NCBI GenBank assembly: GCA_030054095.1
Contig: JASGCO010000025.1
Coordinates: 1 to 56,913 of the forward strand
Length of the DNA stretch: 56,913 nt
Source: Sediminibacterium sp.
Lineage (GTDB): Bacteria; Bacteroidota; Bacteroidia; B-17B0; Aurantibacillaceae
Reading direction: 5' to 3'
Shown here in pieces: positions 16,857-24,808 of this stretch. The translations under genes were made by a program, and so were the position numbers. The notes below the pieces were generated by a model, which saw only the letters and a program-made list of their open reading frames with translations, was not told the DNA's origin and ran no database searches. How positions within the stretch are numbered: position 1 is the stretch's first letter; every line of letters begins with the position of its first letter.

Positions 16857-17249
16857 TTACTGCTTTGCACTTTCAGTGCAGGTATCGCGTTGCACCATTA
16901 GCTGAAGAATAACCCCTATCAGTAATACATTAAATTCCACACCATTCCGGCCACCACCTACTACATACCAACCTTCATTAGCGTGTATCATCACCATTCC
17001 CATAATTAATATAAATATGGTTATACTTCCTGCCAACTTCACATAGCGGTTCATGATAAAACAAATAACAGCAGCAATATGCGATAGTTTAATGGCCCAG
17101 GCCACAAAAATTCCGGCGCGGCCAAATCCCAGAGGCCCTAAATACAAATTACCAAAGTCGTTAATACCGTTATTAAACATGCCGGGAACACTGTGCATCA
17201 ATAATATAATGATCACCGCCATTCTGATTATAAGGTAAGGTTTGAGCAT
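16857..17249 (-). CDS. DoxX family membrane protein
   Basis: The 130-residue protein has four hydrophobic helices (about 7-22, 45-65, 70-88, 103-120). Conserved small DoxX features are present: GPLGFGRAGIFVAWAIKLSHI in the second helix, an Asn-Arg turn, and GGGRNGVEFNVLLIG near the last helix. DoxX-like proteins are membrane partners in respiratory or redox reactions, for example the thiosulfate:quinone oxidoreductase small subunit, but many members have no known role. The gene stands alone between element A and the methyltransferase gene. Confidence 0.8.
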   Translation of the reverse strand: MLKPYLIIRMAVIIILLMHSVPGMFNNGINDFGNLYLGPLGFGRAGIFVAWAIKLSHIAAVICFIMNRYVKLAGSITIFILIMGMVMIHANEGWYVVGGGRNGVEFNVLLIGVILQLMVQRDTCTESAKQ

Positions 17250-17363
17250 TTTAAATTGTTTTGAGTAAACATAATTAACTGTAGCTGCAAAACCTTATTT
17301 TCTACACACAATACACGTTTCGCGTGACCAAATCCGCTACCACAAAGACAAAAAGAAAAAGAT

Positions 17364-18155
17364 CTATTTTTTTTCCGCTGTAAGCGCGTACACCATTGGG
17401 ATCCGGTTTCCTAAATTTTTGATATAATACTTACCGCGTTCCTGTTCCTCCATCCCTTTAAAACATGGGTAAGGCGAATAATCGTATTCGCTCAGATGCG
17501 TAATTTGCAAGCCTTGCTTTAATAAACTGCCTATCACTTCGGCCATACCGTGATTCCAGGACACTTCCTGATAACTGATAGGGGCATTTTCGTTAGTGTA
17601 GGTACCAGTACTTGTTTCTACAATAGGTTCGGCTTTAAAATAACTGTAAGTAATGTTTTCAAACGCGTTATCAAACATCCACACTACCGGGTGAAATTCT
17701 ACAAACACCAGTTTTCCACCGGGTTTAAGAAAATGATTAATAACCGAAGCCCACTTATCCATATCGGGTAGCCAGCCAATAACACCATAACTGGTAAATA
17801 TCACATCAAACTGTCCTTTGAGGTTATTGGGCAAATCGTACACATCGCTGCAAATAAACCGCGATCCGGTTTTTGTTTTAAGACTGAGTTCCCGCGCTAT
17901 ATCAATGGCTTTATCCGATAAATCTATACCGGTTACCCTTGCTCCCATGCGGGCAATAGATATACTATCCTGTCCGAAATGGCATTGCAGATGCAAAACG
18001 GTTTTTCCTTTTACATCGCCCAGTAAATCCAATTCGATGGATTTTAATGAACTCTGGCCAGACATAAACCCTTCCATGTCATAAAATTCTGATTTGACAT
18101 GTACTTCGGTTCGTTTATTCCAGCAGTCTTTATTAATTTGTAAATAATCTTCCAT
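17364..18155 (-). CDS. Class I SAM-dependent methyltransferase
   Basis: The 263-residue protein has a Rossmann methyltransferase fold. Motif I is VLHLQCHFGQDSISIARMGA, where a Cys-His replaces the usual Gly-x-Gly, as in a known subgroup of small-molecule methyltransferases. Motif II is VTGIDLSDKAI with the acidic residue that binds the ribose. Motif post-I is FICSDVYDL, and motif IV is FDVIFTSYGVIGWLPDM. The opening LQINKDCWNKRTEVHVKSEFYD is typical of this subgroup. It transfers a methyl group from SAM; the acceptor cannot be told from the sequence. It is monocistronic, with 128 bases to the GNAT gene upstream. Confidence 0.85.
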   Translation of the reverse strand: MEDYLQINKDCWNKRTEVHVKSEFYDMEGFMSGQSSLKSIELDLLGDVKGKTVLHLQCHFGQDSISIARMGARVTGIDLSDKAIDIARELSLKTKTGSRFICSDVYDLPNNLKGQFDVIFTSYGVIGWLPDMDKWASVINHFLKPGGKLVFVEFHPVVWMFDNAFENITYSYFKAEPIVETSTGTYTNENAPISYQEVSWNHGMAEVIGSLLKQGLQITHLSEYDYSPYPCFKGMEEQERGKYYIKNLGNRIPMVYALTAEKK

Positions 18156-18284
18156 ATTATGTTGTTCTATCCTCGCGGTTTCGTTAACCGTTTACATTAT
18201 CCCGTTTTATAAATGCGCGTTATTTTGATTATACAGTTTTCGTTTTCACAATGGGCACTGATTTAGTTTTAATTTTACTGATTG

Positions 18285-18848
18285 TTAAAAGCGATTCCCA
18301 CTTTTCTGATCCCACTCTCGTTTTAAGAGGGCATATTGGTATTCACTCCCCCATTTACCTTTGAAAAAAATATTTTCGATAAAATGCCCTTCCTGCCTGA
18401 ATCCGATGCTTTCTAATAATTTTATGGACGCTATATTCTCTGCGTCAACAATTTCAACAACCCGGTGAATGACTTTTTCTTTAAAAAGAAAATTCAAAAT
18501 GGCGATCAGTATTTCCTTTGCATAGCCTTTCTTTTGTTCAAGATGCGAAATGGTAATACCGATTTCCGCAATTCTTGGATCCCACTGATCCAGTTTAATG
18601 GCACAATCGCCTATTACTTTTCCTGTTGCGCGGTTCTCTATGGCGTATTGTACCCATTCTCCGGGGACACCATAGTTCTTTAAAGCGTTATCCTCAATAA
18701 ATGCCTCTGCCTCAAAAGCATTCATCACATCAAATCCCTGGTATTTTGTTACTTCCGGATTAGACCTATAGATCAAAAAATCAGAAAGATCCTTTCTTTC
18801 CAGATGTCTTACTACCAAACGATCCGTTTCTATTACTAATTGGTTCAT
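18285..18848 (-). CDS. GNAT family N-acetyltransferase (RimJ/RimL-like)
   Basis: The 187-residue protein matches RimJ/RimL-type acetyltransferases: ETDRLVVRHLERKDLSDFL at the start, then IGDCAIKLDQWDPRIAEIGITI and the acetyl-CoA loop HLEQKKGYAKEILIAILNF. The end contains IKLLESIGFRQEGHF, a hallmark of the family. It uses acetyl-CoA to acetylate an amine, either a protein N terminus or a small molecule such as an antibiotic; the substrate is open. The start lies 12 bases after the YceH-family gene on the same strand, so they form a two-gene operon. Confidence 0.88.
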   Translation of the reverse strand: MNQLVIETDRLVVRHLERKDLSDFLIYRSNPEVTKYQGFDVMNAFEAEAFIEDNALKNYGVPGEWVQYAIENRATGKVIGDCAIKLDQWDPRIAEIGITISHLEQKKGYAKEILIAILNFLFKEKVIHRVVEIVDAENIASIKLLESIGFRQEGHFIENIFFKGKWGSEYQYALLKREWDQKSGNRF

Positions 18849-18860
18849 GTATTACCTCCT

Positions 18861-19514
18861 CTACCCCAGCAATTCCTTCATTAAACGGTCCAGATTTTGT
18901 TTTACTGTTTCCAGCTCGGTTTCCAGAGCACTCACTCTGGCTTCAAGTTCATTTACCGATTTCCGGGCGGGTTCTACAACTGTTTCTTCTCCTAAGTCCT
19001 CTTCCACATGGCCCAACAAGTGAACATAACGGGTTTCTTTCTGTCCCGGACGACGGGTCAGTTCCTTTACATAAGGCGGCTGGTGATTTGCCATACGTTG
19101 CAATGTTTCGTTGACCGATTCGAGAGAGACAAATTCGTGCAAGCGCCCCGAATTACTGTTAATTTCACCGGGAGTTAACGGACCGCGCAGTAACAGCAGA
19201 CAAAGAACCGCCAGTTCTGCATCTGTAAGCGGGAAAACCGTTACAAAATTATGTTTGTATTTATTGGTTCGCATAGAACCGCCAACTGCCATAGAAACAA
19301 GGCTTTGGGCTTTAAGGCTGTTCAGCGCCATAACCACCGTTTCTTCGTCGTAATTAACCACCGGCCGCCGCGACGACTTTTGATTACAGGCCGCCGTAAG
19401 GGCGTTCAGGGTCATGGGGTAATAATCGGGGGTAGTTTTACTTTTTTCAATCAGGGCACCTAAAACCCTTTGCTCTTCCGCACCAAGTTGCGGTAATTCA
19501 ATCATTGCATTCAT
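18861..19514 (-). CDS. YceH family (DUF480) protein
   Basis: The 217-residue protein shows the YceH hallmarks: LGAEEQRVLGALIEKSKTTPDYYPMTLNALTAACNQKSSR near the N terminus, and LTDAELAVLCLLLLRGPLTPGEINSNSGRLHEF for the second winged-helix domain. A C-terminal coiled coil follows (about 185-215, ELEARVSALETELETVKQNLDRLM). The fold is two winged helices, and the function remains unclear. I use the ATG at 19514; a GTG at 19523 is possible, but a -7-like TACCTTTC (19533-19526 on the minus strand) would place the transcript start after it. The GNAT gene follows 12 bases downstream. Confidence 0.88.
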   Translation of the reverse strand: MNAMIELPQLGAEEQRVLGALIEKSKTTPDYYPMTLNALTAACNQKSSRRPVVNYDEETVVMALNSLKAQSLVSMAVGGSMRTNKYKHNFVTVFPLTDAELAVLCLLLLRGPLTPGEINSNSGRLHEFVSLESVNETLQRMANHQPPYVKELTRRPGQKETRYVHLLGHVEEDLGEETVVEPARKSVNELEARVSALETELETVKQNLDRLMKELLG

Positions 19515-19633
19515 ACTCTTCACCCGAAAGGTAATTTTTTTTATGCTATTCTGGAAAAGAAAAGATAAGCTTCCGTCAAAAAACCGAAACCACTCAAAAG
19601 TCTTTCTTATTTATTTCACCAATAAAGATTTAT

Positions 19634-20548
19634 GTGGTAAATTTGCTCCGCTTTTTGGAATCCGCAGCAACAGATATTCAGGCTGTTCCCTATTCAAAAC
19701 TCAGGGGATTTATTAAACTGACCAAATTCCGGTTGGGTAGCCTTGTGGTTTTCTCCGCTCTGGTTACTTATCTTACGGTATGTCCTTCGGTTAACTGGGT
19801 ACAACTTCTGGCGCTATGCCTTGGCGGTATGCTGGTTACCAGCGCTGCCAACGGGTTTAACCAGATTATTGAAAAAGATCTTGATAAATTAATGGACCGT
19901 ACGCATTTACGCCCCATGCCCACAGGCGTGCTTACCGTAACCGAAGCGCTTATTTTTTGTGGAATTTGTGGAATTGGAGGTACTATGTTACTTTGGGTAT
20001 ATACGAATCCTTTAAGCGGTATTCTGGGTTTTGTGTCCATTATCTTGTATGCTCTTGTTTATACACCACTAAAACGTGTTACCCCACTTTCGGTATTTGT
20101 AGGCGCTTTCCCCGGGGCCTTGCCTACGCTTATTGGCGCCACCGCGGCCACCGAAGGGTTTGGTAATATTACATTTTTTGGTATGTTGCTGTTTCTGATC
20201 CAGTTTATCTGGCAATTTCCACATTTCTGGAGTCTGGCCTGGTTTAACGATGCCGATTACCGCAAAGCCGGCTTCTTTATGTTGCCTTCACGGGGTGGAA
20301 AAGACCAAAGCAGCCGTTTTCAGATTCTGATTTATTCTGTTTTTTTACTTCCCATTAGTATTCTACCCTTCGTTTTTCATTTTGTAGGGCTTTTATCTAT
20401 AAGTGTCGTTATTATTTCTGGTATTACACTTATTATGCAGGCCTATAATTTTTACAGGGTAGGTGATGATAAACTGGCTAAAAAACTATTCATTGTTGCT
20501 ATTATTTATCTACCCGTCGTTCAACTGGCACTTATGACCAGAGTATAA
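19634..20548 (+). CDS. ctaB: Protoheme IX farnesyltransferase (heme O synthase)
   Basis: The 304-residue membrane protein has eight to nine helices. The prenyltransferase Asp-rich motif NGFNQIIEKDLDKLMDRTHLRP (about 74-95) matches NxxxDxxxD, and a second motif YTPLKRVTP with GAFPGALPTLIGA follows (about 140-170). It transfers a farnesyl group to heme B to make heme O for the cytochrome oxidase encoded next. The start is GTG at 19634, because no ATG occurs before conserved sequence. The cytochrome oxidase subunit III gene follows 28 bases later, so the four genes form one operon ending at the hairpin near 22500. Confidence 0.95.
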   Translation: MVNLLRFLESAATDIQAVPYSKLRGFIKLTKFRLGSLVVFSALVTYLTVCPSVNWVQLLALCLGGMLVTSAANGFNQIIEKDLDKLMDRTHLRPMPTGVLTVTEALIFCGICGIGGTMLLWVYTNPLSGILGFVSIILYALVYTPLKRVTPLSVFVGAFPGALPTLIGATAATEGFGNITFFGMLLFLIQFIWQFPHFWSLAWFNDADYRKAGFFMLPSRGGKDQSSRFQILIYSVFLLPISILPFVFHFVGLLSISVVIISGITLIMQAYNFYRVGDDKLAKKLFIVAIIYLPVVQLALMTRV

Positions 20549-20576
20549 AGCATTGTTAAACTAAAAACGTATAAAC

Positions 20577-21182
20577 GTGGAAGCAGTAAAAAAAATAAAA
20601 CGCGAAAATCCCCATAAAGCGGAATTAAAGGCTGCCCGTCAAAAAGCGGCTAAACCTATGCTTTACATAGGCATTATCAGTATGGTTATGCTGTTTGCCG
20701 GACTTACCAGTGCCTATGTGGTAAGGGCCGACAATGGTAACTGGCTGGTATTTCAGTTACCGCCTATTGCCATGATTAGTACGGCTATTATTATTACCAG
20801 CAGTATTACCATGTTTATTGCGCAAAGGGCCATAAAAAATGACAATTATCAGTTAACTACCATTGGAATAGGGCTTACCTTTTTACTAGGCCTTGGCTTT
20901 TTTTACACCCAATTGGAAGCCTGGAAACAGTTGACGGCGCAGGGAATTTACTTTTTCGGGAAATATTCTAACGCCAGCGGCTCCTTCCTTTACCTGATTG
21001 CGCTGGTGCATCTGGCACACATGATGGGCGGGTTAATATCCCTGTTAGTAACTTTCGTTAAGTCGCTACGCCGCAAATACAGCAGTACCGAGCACCTGGG
21101 CATTGAACTGGCCGCTATTTACTGGCACTTTTTAGACATATTATGGGTGTATTTATTTTTGTTTTTATATTTTTTTCGCTAA
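20577..21182 (+). CDS. Cytochrome c oxidase subunit III family protein (first copy)
   Basis: The 201-residue protein starts with GTG. It has a basic N terminus (KKIKRENPHKAELKAARQKAA) and five helices (about 27-48, 60-80, 88-110, 135-160, 178-200). Subunit III features are AGLTSAYVVRADNGNW, the LVHLAHMMGGL helix and the closing ELAAIYWHFLDILWVYLFL with its Trp-His pair. It is shorter than the mitochondrial type (about 260 residues), as usual in bacteria with split subunits. It belongs to the aa3/caa3-type terminal oxidase and is not catalytic; subunits I and II are not in this window. Confidence 0.92.
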   Translation: MEAVKKIKRENPHKAELKAARQKAAKPMLYIGIISMVMLFAGLTSAYVVRADNGNWLVFQLPPIAMISTAIIITSSITMFIAQRAIKNDNYQLTTIGIGLTFLLGLGFFYTQLEAWKQLTAQGIYFFGKYSNASGSFLYLIALVHLAHMMGGLISLLVTFVKSLRRKYSSTEHLGIELAAIYWHFLDILWVYLFLFLYFFR

Positions 21183-21228
21183 CATTGCACTCGATTAAAA
21201 ATACGCTTTATACTGATTCATTATAATT

Positions 21229-21954
21229 ATGGCGCATACAGCAGAAATAGATGCAAAAGAAGCCTGGAACGGCGGTGTATCTCCCTTTAGAGTAAGTTAC
21301 GGTAAAATGATGATGTGGTTCTTCCTCATCTCCGATGCCTTAACATTTGGTGGTTTATTAGTGTCTTACGGGTTTATCCGTCACAAATATGCCGATGTGT
21401 GGCCTAAAGCGGAAAATGTGTTTACCCATTTCCCTTTTGTAGAGCAACATCTTCCTTTAGCTTACGTAGGTTTAATGACCTTTATCCTCATCATGTCGTC
21501 GGTAACCATGGTATTGGCGGTTGAAGCCGGTAAACGCATGGATCGCCGCGGGGTTACTATCTGGATGTTATGGACCATTGTTGGTGGTTTAGCTTTCGTT
21601 TTATCACAATGCTGGGAATGGTATCACTTCATTATTGGAACCGAGGAAGGCGCTATGCGTAACATCTGGCATCCGGAATTAGGTAAATACGTTCTTGAAA
21701 AATGGACCGGTGCCAATATGGTTTATAACGAATATGGTGTGCCACAGTTTGCCAATTACTTCTTTTTTATTACCGGGTTCCACGGTACCCACGTGTTTAG
21801 TGGTGTGGTTATCAACTTTATCATCTTCCTTAATGTATTGCGTGGCACGTATGAACGTCGCGGACACTACGAAATGATTGAAAAAGTTGGTTTATACTGG
21901 CACTTTGTAGATTTAGTTTGGGTATTCGTATTTACCTTCTTCTATCTGTTGTAA
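21229..21954 (+). CDS. Cytochrome c oxidase subunit III family protein (second copy)
   Basis: The 241-residue protein is related to the previous one, with SYGKMMMWFFLISDALTFGGLLVSYGFIRHKY at the N terminus, FHGTHVFSGVVINFIIFL in the second half, and the subunit III end KVGLYWHFVDLVWVFVFTFFYLL. A longer loop around 140-180 (GTEEGAMRNIWHPELGKYVLEKW) separates it from the first copy. Having two subunit III genes in tandem before subunit IV is usual in Bacteroidota. The gene begins 46 bases after the previous stop in the same operon. Confidence 0.93.
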   Translation: MAHTAEIDAKEAWNGGVSPFRVSYGKMMMWFFLISDALTFGGLLVSYGFIRHKYADVWPKAENVFTHFPFVEQHLPLAYVGLMTFILIMSSVTMVLAVEAGKRMDRRGVTIWMLWTIVGGLAFVLSQCWEWYHFIIGTEEGAMRNIWHPELGKYVLEKWTGANMVYNEYGVPQFANYFFFITGFHGTHVFSGVVINFIIFLNVLRGTYERRGHYEMIEKVGLYWHFVDLVWVFVFTFFYLL

Positions 21955-21989
21955 TTCAAATTCACTGACTCATTAAAAACGTAAAGACT

Positions 21990-22475
21990 ATGGAATTTCA
22001 TGATAATTATCCTTCGTACGAAACCATGTACAATCACGATGAGGCTTATGGTAAAAAAGCCCGTAAAACCCTTTGGAAGGTTTTTTGGGTAATGCTTATC
22101 ATTACCATTGTGGAATTAATTATAGGGTTTATGGCGCCAGGTCAGGGATGGTCCGGAACATTTGGATTAAAATTCCTTTTCATTGGCTTAACCATTGTTA
22201 AAGCCGCGGCTATCGTTTGGTGGTTTATGCACCTTGGTCACGAGGTTAAGTTTTTAAAATACGTTATTTTATTACCTTACCTGGTTTTTATGTTATACAC
22301 TATTTTTATTGTGTTAACCGAAGGTACCTATAGCGGACGCAGTGGAAAATTCACCAAATCAGATCCTATTTTTGCTAAACAGCAGGAAGAACTGAAAGCT
22401 AAAGGTCACGGTGCGCATGGAGGTTCAGAACACCATGAAGCAGAAGCCGCCCATGGCGAAGAAGCTCACCATTAA
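21990..22475 (+). CDS. Cytochrome c oxidase subunit IV family protein
   Basis: The 161-residue protein has three helices (about 24-46, 58-82, 88-110), with IVKAAAIVWWFMHLGHEVKFLKYVILLPYLV, a hallmark of prokaryotic subunit IV. The C-terminal 40 residues are rich in His, Glu and Ala (HGAHGGSEHHEAEAAHGEEAHH) and could bind metal. It is the last gene of the ctaB operon and is followed by a strong terminator. The SCO or DUF420 genes that often come next in related genomes are absent. Confidence 0.9.
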   Translation: MEFHDNYPSYETMYNHDEAYGKKARKTLWKVFWVMLIITIVELIIGFMAPGQGWSGTFGLKFLFIGLTIVKAAAIVWWFMHLGHEVKFLKYVILLPYLVFMLYTIFIVLTEGTYSGRSGKFTKSDPIFAKQQEELKAKGHGAHGGSEHHEAEAAHGEEAHH

Positions 22476-22497
22476 TATTTCAAAAATACTATTTCTG

Positions 22498-22523
22498 AAA
22501 GCGGTCAGTTGACCGCTTTTTTT
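22498..22523 (+). terminator. Rho-independent terminator of the cytochrome oxidase operon
   Basis: AAAGCGGTCA pairs with TGACCGCTTT around a 2-base GT loop and is followed by a T run. It lies 22 bases after the subunit IV stop codon. Confidence 0.9.
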
Positions 22524-22789
22524 ATGCTCTGTTTTCAGATAAGAGAAACCATCTGGCCCTATTATAATCCCGGATTACGCATTAGCAATTTGTAGTGGGC
22601 GTTAAAAGCCCCGACAAAATCAGAATGTTTTCGAATGAAACATAACCACTGTTATGGTGAATAAGAAAACGTTGCGAAGCATCAGATTTTAATGGGATTT
22701 TGGCGCGTAATAGGATGTATAATACGCAATCTGGGATAACGCAATGATGCGCTTACAAAATCAGGCAGCCTCCCCTTACCATACTCACA

Positions 22790-22821
22790 CCTTTTCCAAA
22801 GTTTCAGAACTTTGGAAAAGG
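22790..22821. repeat. 14-bp hairpin, first copy
   Basis: CCTTTTCCAAAGTT (22790-22803) and AACTTTGGAAAAGG (22808-22821) form a perfect 14-bp stem with loop TCAG. The same arms occur at 27311-27341. In both places the hairpin lies about 10-25 bases beyond the 3' end of a GC-rich element. Confidence 0.85.
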
Positions 22822-22837
22822 TGATGCCTGCGCGCCA

Positions 22838-22919
22838 GGGGCCGGGCTCTCGCTACTCGCTTTTTGCCGCAAAGTACCGGGCGGCAAAAGAGCTCAAACA
22901 GGCCGCTCCATACCTGGCA
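22838..22919 (-). repeat. GC-rich dispersed element, copy C (minus orientation)
   Basis: On the minus strand the element reads a 5' box CCAGGTATGGAGCGGCCTG (near 22917-22899), a stem CTTTTGCCGC / GCGGCAAAAAG (arms at 22890-22881 and 22870-22860), and a 3' box GAGTAGCGAGAGCCCGGCCCC (near 22858-22838). The boxes match those of copies A and B, but the core is much shorter and lacks the internal GCGAGGCGGC segment. Confidence 0.65.
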
Positions 22920-23008
22920 GGGGGAGTAATGACATAAGGTTAACAAAGTACTGTTGTGCTCTCTAAAAACGGATAATGAAAAAGAAAAGAACTTTCCGCT
23001 CAAACACA

Positions 23009-23827
23009 TCAGGCAGCCAATAAAAGTGCAAGGATTAGTAAGAATATAAAAAATACAATAACTCCAGTCACTATCCACGACAGTATTCTAGCGGCCTTTA
23101 CCCACCCTTCCCCTTTATAACGTGCCGGCCATTGAGCAATACGCTTTAAAGCGGTTGGCGCCACTAGCAGTGACGCTATTGTAAATGGTATTGGTAACAA
23201 AAGTCCCAGGACGGCAAAAATAAACGCAATCAGTGCCAAAGGGTGAACTTTTGCGCCGGAACGGTCAACCGGTTTTTTCACTTGCGGAGATCCGGCTACA
23301 GAAGCTGGTCCGGAAGCCTGCGGCGAAACGGATTGTTCTGCTTTAAACGCTTCTTTTAAGCCATTGACATACTGTATAGACGCCACTTTTCCCTTACTAA
23401 CCGTAAACAAAGGTCCTTCCAGATTATCACAACGTTTGTAACGAATCACATCTTCTGTAATCTCTAACACTTTGACCTTAAGGGAATCTCCACTTCTGAA
23501 AACAATAACATCACCACATTCTGGTTCTATACTGAACACGCGCTTTTGAGTAAAATTGATTTCGGGTTTTTTACCGGCAGTTGCCAGAATCGAAATGCCT
23601 CCGTTACTTTTTTGCTCGTCTGATCCAATCTCAGCAACAGCGGATGTTTCTGTATTTCTCCCTGTTCTTTGGTCTTTATAAATCCGGTTTCCATTATCTT
23701 TATCCCGTTTCATAAAGGCCCAGTCTATATAATACCCTTTGGTATAAGCCCTCTTTTTTACTGTACAACCCTCCAATACCAAAAAGGATATTAAACATAA
23801 AAAAATCGTTTTTTTCATAGTTTTCAA
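23009..23827 (-). CDS. Lipoprotein with C-terminal transmembrane segments, paralogue of the next
   Basis: The 272-residue protein has a lipoprotein signal (ATG at 23827 or 23818; lipobox VLEGC) followed by TVKKRAYTKGYYIDW, which is nearly the same in its neighbour. A middle domain (about 100-155) has CGDVIVFRSGDSLKVKVLEITEDVIRYKRCDNLEGPLFTVSKGKV and is conserved in both copies. The last 80 residues carry HPLALIAFIFAVLGLLLPI and a second hydrophobic stretch ending at the C terminus, a pattern seen in DUF4190-type membrane tails. It is thus lipid-anchored and membrane-spanning, which is unusual. Function unknown. Confidence 0.65.
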   Translation of the reverse strand: MKTMKKTIFLCLISFLVLEGCTVKKRAYTKGYYIDWAFMKRDKDNGNRIYKDQRTGRNTETSAVAEIGSDEQKSNGGISILATAGKKPEINFTQKRVFSIEPECGDVIVFRSGDSLKVKVLEITEDVIRYKRCDNLEGPLFTVSKGKVASIQYVNGLKEAFKAEQSVSPQASGPASVAGSPQVKKPVDRSGAKVHPLALIAFIFAVLGLLLPIPFTIASLLVAPTALKRIAQWPARYKGEGWVKAARILSWIVTGVIVFFIFLLILALLLAA

Positions 23828-23919
23828 ATTTCAAATACGTTAGTTCTATAATCAGTCATAGTATTAAAAGTCACTTATCTTCATTCAGCATATAGTAAAC
23901 AATTCTTACCGTACCACTT

Positions 23920-24699
23920 CTACAAAATAAAAAAAGATAAAAGCGCTACAATAAATAAACCAATCGCTATAAAGGCTATAAGCCGCGCAAGATCAGCCAG
24001 ACGACTCCCCTTGTATTCTGTCGGTTTTTCCTTTATCCGTTTATTGGCTTTATACGACAGCCATATTGCCACTATGGCCGACAGTACTACCAACAGTCCC
24101 AGCGCCGCTAAAATCATGGATAAAATGGCTAATGGATGCGTCTTTTTGTTTTTCTGATCGCCGTTTGTCTGTTCTCCGGTCGTTTTACCCTCATCTCCTT
24201 TTACTTCCACTCCGCTCTCTTTCTGAGGCTCATCTTTACTGAACAAATCCTTACTGCCATTGGCATACCGGATACTGAACACTTTAACCCGTGATACACT
24301 GAATACCGGACCATCCAGATTATCGCAGCGTTTGTACTTAATCAGCTCCTCGCCAACTTCCAACACCTTAGCCTTAATTACCTCTCCGTTTCTTAACGTC
24401 ACTACATCGCCACAATCTCCGTCTTGTGATACTTGCGGAACCGGTATTTCAGTATACCCTGTCCGGCTGGCCTCCGTAAACAATACATCCTTTCCTGAAT
24501 CATGTTCAGATTGGTTACCTGCTACCGCCTCGCCAAGCTGCGTTACCGTATTTTCAGGGGTATAAACCAGTGTTTTACTGTGTTTTGATTTTGCAGAAAC
24601 TGACCAATCGGCATAATACCCCCGTTGATATACTCTCTTTTTTAAAGTACACGCATTTAACAGAACAAGCAGCAGAATAAAAACGGTAACTGGTCTCAT
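23920..24699 (-). CDS. Lipoprotein with C-terminal transmembrane segments, paralogue of the previous
   Basis: The start is set at the ATG at 24699, where MRPVTVFILLLVLLNAC gives a lipobox (LNAC); the longer frame from 24753 would bury it. The 259-residue product shares LKKRVYQRGYYADW, the CGDVVTLRNGEVIKAKVLEVGEELIKYKRCDNLDGPVFSVSRVKV domain and the membrane tail HPLAILSMILAALGLLVVL with the downstream copy. It contains a Glu/Lys/Gly-rich linker (about 155-190). The two genes are 92 bases apart in the same direction, a tandem duplication. No known family is recognised beyond the tail. Confidence 0.65.
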   Translation of the reverse strand: MRPVTVFILLLVLLNACTLKKRVYQRGYYADWSVSAKSKHSKTLVYTPENTVTQLGEAVAGNQSEHDSGKDVLFTEASRTGYTEIPVPQVSQDGDCGDVVTLRNGEVIKAKVLEVGEELIKYKRCDNLDGPVFSVSRVKVFSIRYANGSKDLFSKDEPQKESGVEVKGDEGKTTGEQTNGDQKNKKTHPLAILSMILAALGLLVVLSAIVAIWLSYKANKRIKEKPTEYKGSRLADLARLIAFIAIGLFIVALLSFFIL

Positions 24700-24784
24700 A
24701 AATTTGTTTACGTAAAAATACCGTATAATCCCCAAAGCGCCCGTATTGTTCATTTTTTTATAATAACATATAGTGTTAATTAAC

Positions 24785-24792
24785 TAACTTTG
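24785..24792 (+). promoter_or_regulatory. Candidate -7 box TAACTTTG of purL
   Basis: TAACTTTG matches the Bacteroidota -7 consensus TAnnTTTG exactly and ends 16 bases before the ATG of purL at 24809. The -33 region has only a T-rich stretch instead of TTTG. No purine-type riboswitch is visible in so short a leader. Confidence 0.45.
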
Positions 24793-24808
24793 GCCTTCAA
24801 TTTTAACT

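Larger units (their letters stand above)
22524..23008. other. 485-base intergenic region with element C and a dispersed hairpin
   Basis: This region lies between convergent genes. It holds the palindrome at 22790-22821 and the GC-rich element C at 22838-22919. The first 265 bases are AT-rich and show an imperfect repeat around GCGTAATAGGATGTATAATACGC; no gene was found. Confidence 0.7.

Noticed and set aside
16520..16901. Open frames of 116-117 residues on both strands over element A
   Set aside because: They are Pro/Gly/Arg-rich readings of a GC-rich repeat; related frames appear over element B. No start context or family match.
19638..19645. TAAATTTG, a perfect -7 box, inside the start of ctaB
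   Set aside because: It lies 4 bases after the GTG start; using it would require a later start, but no good start codon follows before conserved sequence. Probably chance.
22326..22345. TATAGCGGAC in the cytochrome oxidase subunit IV gene as another repeat box
   Set aside because: It lies within codons for YSGR and has no partner box or stem nearby; a chance match.
22785..23078. 97-residue minus-strand frame over element C
   Set aside because: It covers the palindrome and repeat and overlaps the end of the lipoprotein gene; amino-acid make-up is not protein-like.
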